64,000 bases of DNA from Symsagittifera roscoffensis. Its lineage: Eukaryota > Xenacoelomorpha > Acoela > Convolutidae. The notes beneath the pieces were generated by a model. It ran no database searches, was not told the DNA's origin, and saw nothing but the letters and a program-made list of their open reading frames with translations. This document shows, piece after piece, positions 1-9,394 of this stretch (positions within the stretch are counted from its first letter, which is position 1; each line of letters opens with the position of its first letter). The stretch lies in assembly GCF_963678635.1 (NCBI RefSeq), contig NC_087063.1, positions 10,078,386 through 10,142,385 on the forward strand, read 5' to 3'. The translations under genes were made by a program, and so were the position numbers.

Positions 1-534
1 AAACTCAGACTTACCACGCTCACTACCACACTGCCTTATATGCTGTCCAACTGGGGTATCCTCTTTTCGGTGTTCCTCAATCCTTGTGGTGAGATGTCGG
101 ACCGTCTGGCCAACATAGATGGATTTGCACCCACAACATTCAAGTCTGTACACCACTTTTGATTTCAGTTCTCTGGAAAAAGAGGATTTTGGAGAGGGCA
201 TACAAGTTTTCAATTTCCTCGTCGTGAATATTATCAGCGCATTGGTGATATCGCACACTTTTTTTTGCTAATGTCTGACTGTGATTCCCCCTATATTGGA
301 CCATCAAGATGGGTGGTGAATCACTGCTATAATCACAGGGCTTCTTTTTCTCAGCCATGTTCTTTTTGTTTTTGCCCTCGCTGATGATCTTTTCAAGGGC
401 ATGGGATGCAACCCGCGACGATCAACTTTCCGGATATTGGTTATCCAACCACTGCTCACGGTTGATTTTCATGGCTTTATCATATTCTTCCCATGTTGAC
501 GTACTGCGGAAAACCCGGCGAACAGTTCCTTCAA
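1..534 (-). pseudogene. PLE C-terminal region with GIY-YIG endonuclease
   Basis: After the RT frame stops at 535 the minus-strand translation continues in another frame to about 215, then shifts again at about 215 and 155. The last part (155-1) reads YRLECCGCKSIYVGQT followed by R-x5-R-x2-EH. That is the zinc-binding CC-x-C turn and the YVG core of the GIY-YIG nuclease of Penelope elements, which nicks target DNA to prime reverse transcription. The catalytic glutamate region and the C terminus would lie beyond base 1. At least three frame changes mark it as a pseudogene or as poorly polished sequence. Confidence 0.75.
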
Positions 535-1302
535 TCACACTTCTCTTGTACTGAAGGGGGCGCAGCTTCTAAAATTGAGTATGGTACCTGTATCTGTTGG
601 TTTTTGATACCACCCACAGCTAATTTTCCTGCTTTTGTCAATACTAATTTGTAAATCCAAAAATGCCAAAGTTCCGTTTGTGTTTGGTGTCTCTATTGTG
701 AACTGTAAGTTTGGATGTAGTAAGTTTGCAGCCCGTAGCACTTTTTCAGGATCACCCTTCACTGTTCTCACTATATCATCAACGTAACGGAGAAACAATT
801 TAGATTGTTGCCCTGACTTATTTTTCTCCCTAATTGCGATGCATTGTCTGCAGTACCAGACGGTTTCACTTATATTTCGATACTCATCATCTGATATATC
901 ACCGCATTTTACGTGATACCAGTTCAAACAGCATTCACATTCTACACCTTTTGACCTGTACGTGACTTTCTTATTGCACTCGGGACATATTCCGTGAAGA
1001 TCTTTCTCGGGCAAAAACATTTTGGGAATATCCCTTGATAGTGCAGTTTCGTACTGCTTCAGCCAAAGATTTGCTAAAATAATGGCAAGAGATGCCCCCA
1101 TTGCCAAACCATCTTTCTGAACGTACCATGTTTCATTGCACTTGAAATGGACTTGACTAACTGCCATGTTCAACAGTCTCTTCATGGTTTTCCTAGCAAT
1201 TGATGATGGTTCATCTTGCTCATACAGTTTTCTCAGAGCTATGTCTATCGCTTCTTTCAGTGGAACATTTGTGTACAAACTCTTCACATCTAGAGATATC
1301 AA
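535..1302 (-). pseudogene. PLE reverse transcriptase core with embedded PHD finger
   Basis: The 255-residue open frame has RT motif A (SLDVKSLYTNVPL, residues 3-15, Asp5), motif B (GLAMGASLA, residues 65-73) and motif C (YVDD, residues 173-176), so the catalytic aspartates are kept. Between motifs B and C, where RTs normally have a short linker, lies an extra segment of about 65 residues (about 100-165) holding a PHD-type zinc finger. The frame starts and ends at frameshifts: the upstream half of RT is in the 1350-1736 frame and the endonuclease in other frames. Known family function is target-primed reverse transcription. The role of the finger is unknown. Confidence 0.85.
841..987 (-). other. 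PHD-type zinc finger inserted in PLE RT
   Basis: Residues 106-154 of the RT frame carry Cys106-x2-Cys109, Cys122-x2-Cys125, His130-x2-Cys133 and Cys151-x2-Cys154, with Trp149 two residues before the seventh ligand. This is the full Cys4-His-Cys3 PHD layout, including the signature tryptophan and the 4-residue gap before His. PHD fingers usually read histone H3 tails, so target-site tethering is an inference. All eight ligands remain although the element is otherwise frameshifted. Confidence 0.8.
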
Positions 1303-1349
1303 GTTTTCATTGGGCTCAAGATTAGTGCTCTCTAAGATTTTTCTCGCAT

Positions 1350-1736
1350 CTAGTCAGTTGGTTTCGATGTTTGCGGCCTCAATTTTCTCGAAAATTTAGC
1401 AAGAACTTTGTTCGAGTTATAATAAGAGCTACCAGGCAAGGAGAGGACCGGTCTTAATGGGGTGTTCACTTTATGCACTTTCGCCAACCCATAAAGCCTG
1501 CCGGGCTGCCCCCCAGTAGACCTCATCCTTGTGTAGAGACTCTCACTTATTTCATCTTTTTTCCTCATAGCCAACAACTCCTTATTGATGTCTCTTTCTA
1601 TCTTCAAAACAATCGCATCACTTGTTCCTTTACTTTTGCTGAATTGATTTGAATCTAATGTATCCGACAACTTGTTCTCGTAGGTGTCCTTTCTCATTAC
1701 ACAAAAAACCCACGCCTTTGTCATACGGTACCGCAA
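1350..1736 (-). pseudogene. PLE RT fingers/palm, frameshifted segment
   Basis: This minus-strand frame carries the segment before motif A: GQPGRLYGLAKVHK and LRPVLSLPGSSYYN. These match the PLE RT block that ends in (F)RPI(L)S-x-PGS/T. It continues the protein of the 1630-2496 frame after a frame change at about 1690-1730 and leads into the 535-1302 frame after a second change at about 1330-1380. The overlap with its neighbours comes only from the alternative frames being open beyond the break. It is clearly part of the same decayed gene. Confidence 0.8.
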
Positions 1737-2496
1737 CTAATCCATTACTCTTCAGATACTTTCGGGCCTTCTCAACGCTTTTGTCAGATGGTGTTTGTTT
1801 CACCCTCTTAGCATAGGCTTTTGCCACAGCTTCGATCTCACAAAGGGCCTCCCCGGGGACTTTACGATTTTTGAGATCCGATAGAAAGATGTCAATGTCG
1901 GCGAGAAAGTGTGTCTCATTAAATTTATCCCTGACGGGATGCTTTGGCCCTAATGCCAACACTTTTTGTACCCAATTTGGTAATTCAACATCATCAAGAG
2001 CTCTTACCGAACCCTCACCTTGCTTCCCTAGAGGTCGGTCTTGCCTTTCTGATAGTTTCATTAGCTTCTTCCGATGGGTCTCTTTGACTGTTGCTGTTTG
2101 TCTTTGTCCCCTAAGACTTAAATATTTAATTACCGAAGGCCAAAACTTCTCATTTACACCCCTCTGCACTGCGCCTCTCGCCCTTTCTAGTTTGACTTCA
2201 ACCTTTTTCTCATCTGTCCTTGCCTTGTTTATCTCCGTTCTTAGAAGTTTTGTCTGAAAACTGTGTACCGCTTGGTTCGAAAACACCCCATTTTCCGGTA
2301 CCCTGAACCTCAAAAAATCAGGTATAAAGTCGTTTTCTAGACAAACTCTCAAAAATTTAACACGTTGGTGACAGTTGATAAACTTAACATATATGGACGC
2401 ATAATCACGGACTAATTTCCAAATGAGTTTGTTTTTCAAAGTCCAAATCAAGAATGGAGGTGGGAGTACAACTGTGCTCATTGGTTTGCAGGCCAC
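1630..2496 (-). pseudogene. PLE N-terminal region
   Basis: The 288-residue open frame begins near a plausible Met (residue 6 of the open frame). It has a basic, helical N-terminal region (FINCHQRVKFLRVCLENDFIP) that, from general knowledge of the family, resembles the region found before the RT of animal PLEs. Charged, coiled-coil-like stretches with many Lys/Arg/Glu follow. Near its end VPYDKGVGF matches the conserved KADKG-type block that opens the RT fingers, after which the frame is lost. The codons read smoothly, so the frame was under selection until recently. Confidence 0.75.
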
Positions 2497-2527
2497 GAGG
2501 AATAAACCTCACGTGACACAAAGCAAC

Positions 2528-3235
2528 TCAAATACCACAAGTTTCACTCACCCTCTCCCTTGAAGCCTCCTCGTCAGTCCGACCATTAGTTGCTTCGCCT
2601 ATGTTCACCAGTCTTCTTTTCTCCGCCCTCCTTCTCGATTGAGATTTCTTTTTCGTGTTTGAACGAAGCTTGGACAAGACAGCTGGCAGGTTGTCTTGGT
2701 GTTTCAACACAATCCTCAAAGACTTTAGCTCCAGTTGGATGTCCTGGTGCAGTGCCTGATATTCGTTGACCAGCTCCGTTCTTCTCTTCCTCTTTGAAAT
2801 GAGACACTTTGTATTAGGAATGACAAAAATAACCGAGCTGATCAGCTGGTTCCTGATATCCGGTGTACCGTTTCTCTGACAGTATACAATTGCGCTGATA
2901 TTTGTCAGTGTCTTCAGGATTTCTGTCAATTCCTCTGCAGTGCAAGATCTGAAATTGTTTGTGCGGTGGCTGTTGATAGAATTTATGATGATGTCGTGCC
3001 ACACCACCACTTGACGTTTTTCTGCTAGAGGTGCCCTGCAGAGTAGGCTTGCGAGGTTCTTCTGTGGGTTCGTGGTGTTCGGGTTTAAAGAAAGTCCCGG
3101 AATAGCCAAAATTTTGGGTAGAAATTGTTCTTTTTCCGGGTTGCTTAGTTGTTCCAGGCTGTGGTAGAGTGAGCTAGCTGCTACAATGTAGACCATTTCA
3201 ATTCTAACATGGTAAAATATAAAAAGATTTTTCAA
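2528..3235 (-). CDS. PLE-associated upstream ORF, unknown function
   Basis: An intact 235-residue frame lies directly upstream of the PLE coding region on the same strand, 31 bp before the next open frame. A more likely start is the second Met at residue 14 (about 3196). The middle has the conserved-looking block VVVWHDIIINSI-x-SHR-x-NNFR, then VYCQRNGTPDI and SKRKRR. From memory this domain accompanies PLE-type RTs in cnidarians and other invertebrates; I cannot verify that here. The C terminus is strongly basic (KKKSQSRRRAEKRR), suggesting nucleic-acid binding or nuclear entry. It could be ORF1 of the element or a separate captured domain. Confidence 0.6.
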   Translation of the reverse strand: MKNLFIFYHVRIEMVYIVAASSLYHSLEQLSNPEKEQFLPKILAIPGLSLNPNTTNPQKNLASLLCRAPLAEKRQVVVWHDIIINSINSHRTNNFRSCTAEELTEILKTLTNISAIVYCQRNGTPDIRNQLISSVIFVIPNTKCLISKRKRRTELVNEYQALHQDIQLELKSLRIVLKHQDNLPAVLSKLRSNTKKKSQSRRRAEKRRLVNIGEATNGRTDEEASRERVSETCGI

Positions 3236-3531
3236 CTAAAAAGATTTCTCCACTAAAACAAGGGAAAAATAAATTTAAAATTACGTTACAAAGGAGTAGT
3301 ACATTACTAGAGGTAGTGTCTTTGAACCTTGAGCCAATGGTTATTGGGCCTATTTCTCTTAAACTTATCTGTGAGGTAAGCGGATGACTGTTACACCATT
3401 GGGGGATTTTTAACAAGAAACAGGAATTTACAAAAATTAAGAGATACTTTCTGGGTTTGTTAAAATTCGAAAATAATTATTGTTTAGTTACAACAAATCT
3501 ACAACAATTGGACTATATTTTGAATTTTTTT
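3236..3531. other. AT-rich spacer, nothing recognised
   Basis: Between the PLE and the foldback element no coding frame or RNA gene was seen. The sequence is AT-rich and could be the 5' UTR of the PLE or the LINE remnant into which later elements inserted. Confidence 0.5.
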
Positions 3532-4154
3532 TGAGAATGCGTTAAAATTGTAAATTCAAACAAACGTTTTCGCACATTTTGTACATCTTCAGGTTCAAAA
3601 TTCTAAACTATCTGTACAAAATGATCAAAGATCATAAAAAGTGTCACACACATCATTACTTCAAAATTTTAAAAATTCAACCAATCAAAACTTTACAAAT
3701 ATCACTGAAATTATGTAACAATTTTTATGTAACATTTTAAAACATTTTGTCACAAATTTCTGAAAGTTTTTTTCATTTTTATTTTCACATTTTTGTTTTT
3801 TGGCTAATTTTTATGCTAACATGTAAGTTGTTTCAAAAAAAACAAAATTTGAAACAACTTACATGTTAGCATAAAAATTAGCCACAAAACGAAAATGTGG
3901 AAAAAAAATGAAGAAAACTCTCAGAAATTTGCGACAAAATGTTTTTAAGTGTTACACAATAGTTGTTACATAATTTCAGTGATATTTGTAAAGTTATGAT
4001 TGGTTGAATTTTTAAAATTTTGAAGTAATGATGTGTGTGACAATTTTTATGATCTTAGATCATTTTGTACAGATAGTTTAGAATTTTTAAAACCTGAAGA
4101 TTCACAAAATATGCTAAAACTTTAGTTTGAATTTACAATTTTAACGCATTCTCA
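3532..4154. mobile_element. Foldback (long inverted repeat) element
   Basis: The segment is a near-perfect palindrome. Its left end TGAGAATGCGTTAAAATTGT reappears as the reverse complement ending at 4154, and arms of about 310 bp meet at about 3840 with only a short A/T spacer. The centre pairs for long stretches, for example AACTTACATGTTAGC near 3817-3857. The arms differ by small indels and substitutions. There is no coding capacity. This is typical of a non-autonomous foldback or MITE-type DNA transposon. A target-site duplication could not be defined by eye. Confidence 0.8.
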
Positions 4155-4236
4155 AAATATTTAGATGTAAAATTTTGAATTTAGGAAATTTGCCTGAAGA
4201 AAAGTCAGAAGAGATTTCAACAAACAATTTTTTATC
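4155..4236 (-). pseudogene. LINE remnant, piece downstream of the insertion
   Basis: Minus-strand translation of this short piece stays open (KKLFVEISSDFSSGKFPKF) and is in position to continue the LINE RT fragment at 27383-27690. The two pieces were presumably contiguous before the giant LTR element inserted. This rests on orientation, position and frame rather than on a recognisable motif in this piece alone. Confidence 0.4.
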
Positions 4237-5119
4237 TGTGCCATTCTGCCAGATAGACACAGTGCAACCTTCCGGCGACACGGAAAAAGACGAATGAAGG
4301 CCTTAGTAACGAAAAAGTATTGCGAAGGAGGGTAGGAATATTCTAGAATTTTTATTTTAAAATTTCGATTGAAGAGTGAATATTTCTCAGAAATACGAAA
4401 AGACGGCCATTTTGACTGAAAAGGACGAAAAAACAGAACAACGACAAATATTGTGGAAAACGGTCGCACAAGAGACGAGAAATACGAAGCCTCTTATCGT
4501 GGCAACAACACACGATAAGACTCTTAGCAGTGGAAATTGGTGGAGAAGGAAGCTTCAGTGGGGAAGGAATATTCCACGGAACCCTCCCGTGCCACAAATT
4601 GGAGGAGATAAGAACGTTATCTCAGGAGGATTACGGGAGCGGAGGCTTGGTCCCCCAGAGACTGTTTTTTTTGAAGGGACTATATAAGACTGACTTTGTA
4701 GCTACTTGGATGTCGTAGAACTCTGAATTAACACCGGTATAATTTGATATTTTAGAATATGAGTAGCTAGAAAGAGGAAAGGGTCAATCCATCTCCAATG
4801 AATTTAAAATAGAACTGTCACACAAAAACATATTAAAATAGGTTGTTCGAGCCGTGTTTTTAATAGCAATCACGTAGTCTGAGGATCCGAGACTCAGCTA
4901 TGTGGTTGTGTTCGCATGTAAACGAAAGCTGATCAAAAGTCGTTTGACTGATGGCCTAAAAATAGTAACTTTTTACTTAGCCCTAAACAGACCAGAAAAT
5001 CAACTGGCAAGGTCGAGACGGTGAAAAACGAGTAGAATTAAGGTAACTGACGCCTGCCAGTCGTTAATATGTACTTTTTCTACGCTCCGTCGCTGTGTAG
5101 TATTTGGGCGAATGTTACA
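4237..5119 (+). repeat. 5' LTR
   Basis: This 883 bp repeat runs TGTGCC...GTTACA and matches the 3' LTR along its length, except for about 293 bp (near 4550-4848) present only here. That extra part contains the TATA box. A small inverted repeat (CTGAG...CTCAG, near 4878-4896) lies in the shared part. The ends TG...CA are canonical for LTRs. Confidence 0.88.
4681..4687 (+). promoter_or_regulatory. TATA box of the 5' LTR
   Basis: TATATAA follows GGGAC and sits about 430 bp before the LTR end, suitable for a U3 promoter with transcription starting near 4710-4720. It lies in the segment missing from the 3' LTR. No other strong TATA was seen in this LTR. Confidence 0.6.
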
Positions 5120-5131
5120 TAGACGTTTTTA

Positions 5132-5147
5132 TGGCGCTCCTGGGTGG
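5132..5147 (+). other. Possible tRNA primer-binding site
   Basis: TGGCGCTCCTGGGTGG starts 12 bp after the LTR. It begins with TGG, the complement of a tRNA CCA end, as expected for minus-strand priming. The distance is larger than the usual 0-5 bp and I could not assign the tRNA, so the call is tentative. Confidence 0.35.
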
Positions 5148-5196
5148 GCCTGTCAAAGGCAAAAGACCATCATGATCAGCAAGCGTTTCAGCGACT

Positions 5197-7195
5197 AACC
5201 CTCCGCTCCGGGCGTATGCCCGAGTTAGAGGCCCTAATGACCGTTATTGTACTAGGGGGAAGGTGCGTACCGTCCGTCTAGTACTATTTAGCTTTTAACT
5301 TAGTTAACACCGAAAATTCCGGGGGCCGGAGGGTTAGGTGGGAAGTCATGAGCCCGCTTGTTCCAAGGTCCCGGGACCAAAAACAATTAAAGAGAAAGCG
5401 TAAAACCAAACAAAAATAGTGTATAACCAAGAAAAAGCCAAAAATTAATTTATTTGAAAACAAAAAAGTACAAAAAACAGTAAAAAAATCCAAAAAAGAC
5501 CAAAAACAGTAAAAAACATAAAGTGACAGTTTATATGTTATTTTCGGACGAGATGTGATCTGACCTTCCTATTTGTTGTTGTTTCAGATTGATCTATATC
5601 ATTTCTGATAGAAAGATTGTGTGTTTTGGTGAAGGGTTGGATACCCTCCCTTGAGTGTAATTTGAGTATTTAAGCACGTTAATGGTGATTTTGCCGGTGA
5701 CCGGAGGGTAGAGCGGCAAGCTGACCGATGTGTTCCACACTCAACAAGGACATCGGGGACAACATCGACAACGACTGTTGGGTATCGTTGAAACAATTTT
5801 AGTATCGTTTGGGTACTATTTCATTAAAACTTAAGTGGTGGGGGGCACGATTGGCGCGGTCCGATTGTACCCTCCATCGATTACAAATTTCCGAGTTAAG
5901 GGTCTTAATTCGGGTATTTTAGTGCAAAAGAGGGTATAGTACTATTAATTAACGACTACTAATAGGTTATTCTCCTTATTATATATTACTTATCTCCTAA
6001 TTGGACCCAAGAAACACCCAAATTTTGTCGAAAATTATCGATTTTTGACAAACTATAGACCCCCAAATTTTTGGATATCCGAGCTTTTCCGAACAGCAAA
6101 AAGCTTTTTGCATAGGGATAAGTTACGTAGTTCGATCCCCCTAACTAGAGAAACCGCGTGAGAGAAGACTCAGTAGAAGTTGGAAAAAACCAAAATTTTT
6201 GATCAAAATTTCGATAATTTTCTGAATTTTGTCAATCTGTTTTGGGGATTGAGTTTTTGAGTTTTTAGAGTTAGAGCAATAAAATTTTTTGTGTTAGGAG
6301 CGTGCTAGCATAACGTGCTCGGCTGTCAGAAAAATTCTTGAGTAACCCTCCGACTAGCTCCGTAGATAGAGCTAACGACTTAAGGATTGGAAAAGGAAGG
6401 AATCGGAGGGTCCAAATTTGATAGTTATTGGCCAAATTTTTGTCTCCATACCAATTTTGATCCGGTTTTTTGCACTATTCCAGTGCTGTACAGGGCTACT
6501 ACGCTCATTTTAATTGTTTTTAGGCACTTTCAATAGGAATTGCGGAAAACGTTTTTCAGAACCTACATAGGTGGTGAAAAAAGCCCATTTGGACAAACAC
6601 GTTTTTGGAAATTTCTCAAACTCTAGCCAACCGATTGGGATAATTTTGGTACCATAAGTCGACGTTTTGGACCACTTTTCCGGACCTTAATCGTTTTTGG
6701 GTTGACAATCTCGGAAAATAAAATTTTTTTAGAATTTGTTGGCTCGGAGGGTCCAAATCACAGGTAACCCTCCGAGCGGCAGAAAATTTTATCAAAACAC
6801 CTTTGTATCCAACTGGGAAGGTTGACCGTGTCAGCCAACCTAGTTTTAAGTCAGGTGGACCGCTTTTGGAGACTCTATCGCGGTAACATAACCTTTTTTC
6901 TTGATTTTTGGGGAACCCTCCGAAGTAACCCTCCGGAGTCAGCTAAACCCCTTAGCAACCCTCCTTAGTGGAAAATTTCCACGAGATCATCCAAAGAAGT
7001 TAAAACAGCCCCCCATAGAGAATTTAGCTTGTTTTGACGCTTCCTGAAGTTAATTGAAGGCCCTTCTAAGTGAGGTTCAGAAATTTGAAAATTTTGGAGG
7101 TCCTCCGAAGTAACCCTCCGAAGTAGGCTAAGTGTCTTAACAACCCTCCGAAGTAACCCTCCGGAGTGACTTAAACTTCTTAGCAACCCTCCTTG
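5197..7195. repeat. Dispersed AACCCTCCG motif array
   Basis: AACCCTCCG occurs at about 5197, 6344, 6766, 6914, 6927, 7105, 7142 and 7155, with near-matches (CCCTCCTT) at about 6957 and 7186. The reverse complement CGGAGGGT occurs at about 5327, 5702, 6404 and 6745, twice inside the longer TCGGAGGGTCCAAAT. Two forward copies are often spaced 13 bp apart. The density is confined to the leader. The opposite orientations could base-pair in RNA over long distance. Confidence 0.65.
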
Positions 7196-7401
7196 TTAGA
7201 AACTTGAGGAAACCTTCTGTGGCAATTTGGGAGACGGCAAATATCCATTTAATAAAGATCATATTAGGATATTAGGCGTGCTTATTAGGATCATAGGAGC
7301 CCATCTTGACCCGGAAATTCGTGATCAACTTTGGATTCTAGATCGGGTGTATCAGAAGTACCCGAACAAAAAATTTTTTTTTATTGTGATTTTGGTTGTG
7401 T

Positions 7402-7687
7402 GGTTGCCTTGAGCTACTTAATAGGAAAGTTCGGGCAATCCGGGAACAAATAAAGGAAGACCTCGGTGAGTGTATTAAGCAAATACACACTCACTTGAGA
7501 AGAAAAGTTGTTCCCTACTCTCGTGCACTTGGAGCAGTCCGGGTGTGGGGGAGCTTTTTCTTAGACTATAGAAATTTTCGATCAGAGGTCGCCTTGAGCT
7601 ACTTAGAAGGACAGCTCGGGCAATCGCAGGGCACCTAAAAAAAGACCTCGATGGGTGTATTAGGCAAATACACACCCACTTGAGAAG
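7402..7687 (+). other. Tandemly duplicated leader hairpin
   Basis: Two diverged copies (7402-7503 and 7587-7687) share GCCTTGAGCTACTTA, then TCGGGCAATC, then a hairpin, then CACTTGAGAAG. In copy 1 the arms 7466-7476 and 7482-7494 pair over 11 bp with a two-base bulge and loop AAGCA. In copy 2 the arms 7652-7661 and 7667-7678 pair with loop AGGCA. The pair A7469-T7491 of copy 1 is G7654-C7676 in copy 2, a compensatory change that supports a selected RNA structure. It lies 430-700 bp upstream of gag. Confidence 0.7.
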
Positions 7688-8113
7688 ACTGTGTCCTGGG
7701 CTTTGTTCTTTCGGATCGTTCCGATTGAGGGAAGTCTTTTTCTTTAAGACTAAGTTTTATTGATCTGTTTCTGAATCATCACTGCTTTTTATCAAAGATT
7801 GTTTGATTTTAACAAAGCAGTGACTTGATAAATTGTGTGGCGATAAATTGATACTGACGAAAGGTCGCTGTCACCTGTAGGATATTCTTATCTGGTTATC
7901 CATTGTGTTTTGTGTGTTGATTATATCTTGTGAAAATTTTGTGATACTGTTATACTATACAACAGGGTTGAGTTAGCAATATATCAATACTGAGCAGGCC
8001 CTGTGTGTGTAACTCTAGCTGAGTCACTAAGATTGTCATTGAAAAACCTATGAGACATTCTTGATACTTACGAGATCGAAGAGGCAGCGTTAGGTAATTT
8101 AACTTGAACTTGT

Positions 8114-9223
8114 TTGCGGTGCGTGTGCATCGCCATTAAATCATACGAATATTGTTTTTTGTCACAAAGCATGCAGCGCAGGGACTCGTTAGGATCGACT
8201 AATAAGATTCCCAGACTGAGCAAGGGCAGCACGCGAAAATTTAAAACTAGGCGTAGCCAGTCCTCGTTTAGCAGCGCCTCCGACGTGTTTGCCGGAACCG
8301 AATCGACTAAAGGTCAACCTGATCTTTCAGTGAGCAAAATGAAATTAAGGAGCGAGAAAAACCTCGATGGTGATCAAAGGATGAACTTCACACCGTGCCG
8401 AAGGAACGACATGAGCAGGAAGGCGTCGTCCGCCTCGCCGACCAGGCCCATGTCAGATGGGATAACGATGGGAACGTCATCAACGTTCGACAGATTGATG
8501 ATGTCGATGAGCAAGCAAAAAGGCGGTGCGTCATCAAGCACCAGGCTGTAGCCGCAGTTGACCTCATCTTCTTTGGGACTAACCCCGTCATTTGGGGCCA
8601 CTGGCGACATAAGTGACATGTTCGCTGGCGTAATGAATGGTCTGGATGAACTGAGACGGGACATGACTAAGAGAATAGATCAGGTTGACGATAGAGCTCA
8701 CCAGGGTCGAGAGAATCTGAGAGATGAACTAACGCACGCGAAGTCGCAGGCGAGGGTTGATCAGGCTCAACTGATTCGCAACACCGATCAATGCCTGGCG
8801 GAGAGCCTGGCACAGGCAAACAAGGAGTCACAGGAAAGAGAGGCTAGGATGACGAGAGAGATCGAGCGATTGTTGAACGATCATGATAGTATCTACGCCC
8901 ACACGATGACTAGCCTGGAGAAAAGGTTAGATGCCAAGTCTGACTTAATGATGCGGAAGCTTGACGCGATCCTGAATGGGAGCAATTGGCAGGAGCGTTC
9001 CAACCAAAGGGAGCGCTCACGCCATGCGAATGATGGAGATGGTACGGGCAGCAATGCCAGAGCCCAGCAAAGCTCGAGAACGAACTACGAACCTAGGAAC
9101 AAGGAGCGGCCAAGGCCAGCCCCGTCGAGGCCTGGCTGGACGAATCCAGACAGCCGGAGGCAGATGCTACCCCGGAGACGAGGTTGCCAACTGTGCCACA
9201 AGTCAGTTCAGTACCAGATCTGA
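8114..9223 (+). pseudogene. Gag N-terminal region (one in-frame stop)
   Basis: Two open stretches in the same frame (8114-8551 and 8558-9223) are separated by a single TAG at 8549-8551. The first is Ser/Arg/Lys-rich and low in hydrophobics. The second has a long charged, coiled-coil-like region (MFAGVMNGLDELRRDMTKR onward, about 130 residues) and a basic Arg/Asn-rich tail. Position before the capsid and knuckle region identifies it as the Gag N terminus; by itself it has no diagnostic motif. Start is uncertain: an internal ATG near 8171 may suit better. The frame is then lost at about 9180-9220. Confidence 0.6.
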
Positions 9224-9381
9224 CTACAGTCTCACAGGACACAACGATGTATGCCTCGATGTTTGAGCCTCTGAACAGATCTCTCGAAACTTTCATCACC
9301 AAACTCTCGAAGTCAACCGAGAGAGGAGAGAGGTCAAGAAAAGCCGAAGTCATACAAAGACGAGTCAGACGGCTGCATTGA
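9184..9381 (+). pseudogene. Gag middle segment in a shifted frame
   Basis: The protein sense continues here in a different frame (TTMYASMFEPLNRSLETFITK), then must shift again near 9335-9345 to reach the frame leading into the next gag stretch. Both shifts lie in a region that should be continuous gag. The segment would be the start of the capsid-like domain. Confidence 0.55.
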
Positions 9382-9394
9382 TACTTGGATAGAG

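Larger units (their letters stand above)
1..3235 (-). mobile_element. Penelope-like retroelement, decayed, truncated at the window edge
   Basis: In minus-strand order this unit holds an upstream ORF (3235-2528), an N-terminal RT-associated region (2496-1630), the RT core (1736-535) and a GIY-YIG endonuclease (534-1). Penelope-like elements (PLEs) characteristically combine a telomerase-like RT with a C-terminal GIY-YIG nuclease, and both are visible. The reading frame breaks at about 1700, 1330-1380, 555, 215 and 155, so this copy cannot make one intact protein unless some breaks are assembly indels. The 3' end lies beyond base 1. No terminal repeats are visible inside the window. Confidence 0.85.
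5120..8113 (+). other. Long non-coding leader of the giant element
   Basis: Three kilobases separate the 5' LTR from the first gag-like frame, with only short open frames. The stretch contains many copies of a CCCTCC-type 9-mer in both orientations and a tandemly duplicated hairpin near 7402-7687. Leaders of this size can hold packaging or dimerisation signals or an internal ribosome entry site. That is inference; what is seen is structured, repeated, non-coding sequence. A second possibility is that it contains older insertions. Confidence 0.6.

Noticed and set aside
4161-4469. Minus- and plus-strand ORFs inside the LTRs (4161-4718 and 26749-27140)
   Set aside because: They occur in both LTR copies because the LTR is duplicated; no protein pattern, and they overlap promoter sequence.
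5197-7195. CRISPR-like or telomeric repeat array
   Set aside because: Spacing is irregular, both orientations occur and the context is a eukaryotic retrotransposon leader; the CCCTCC unit is not a telomere repeat.
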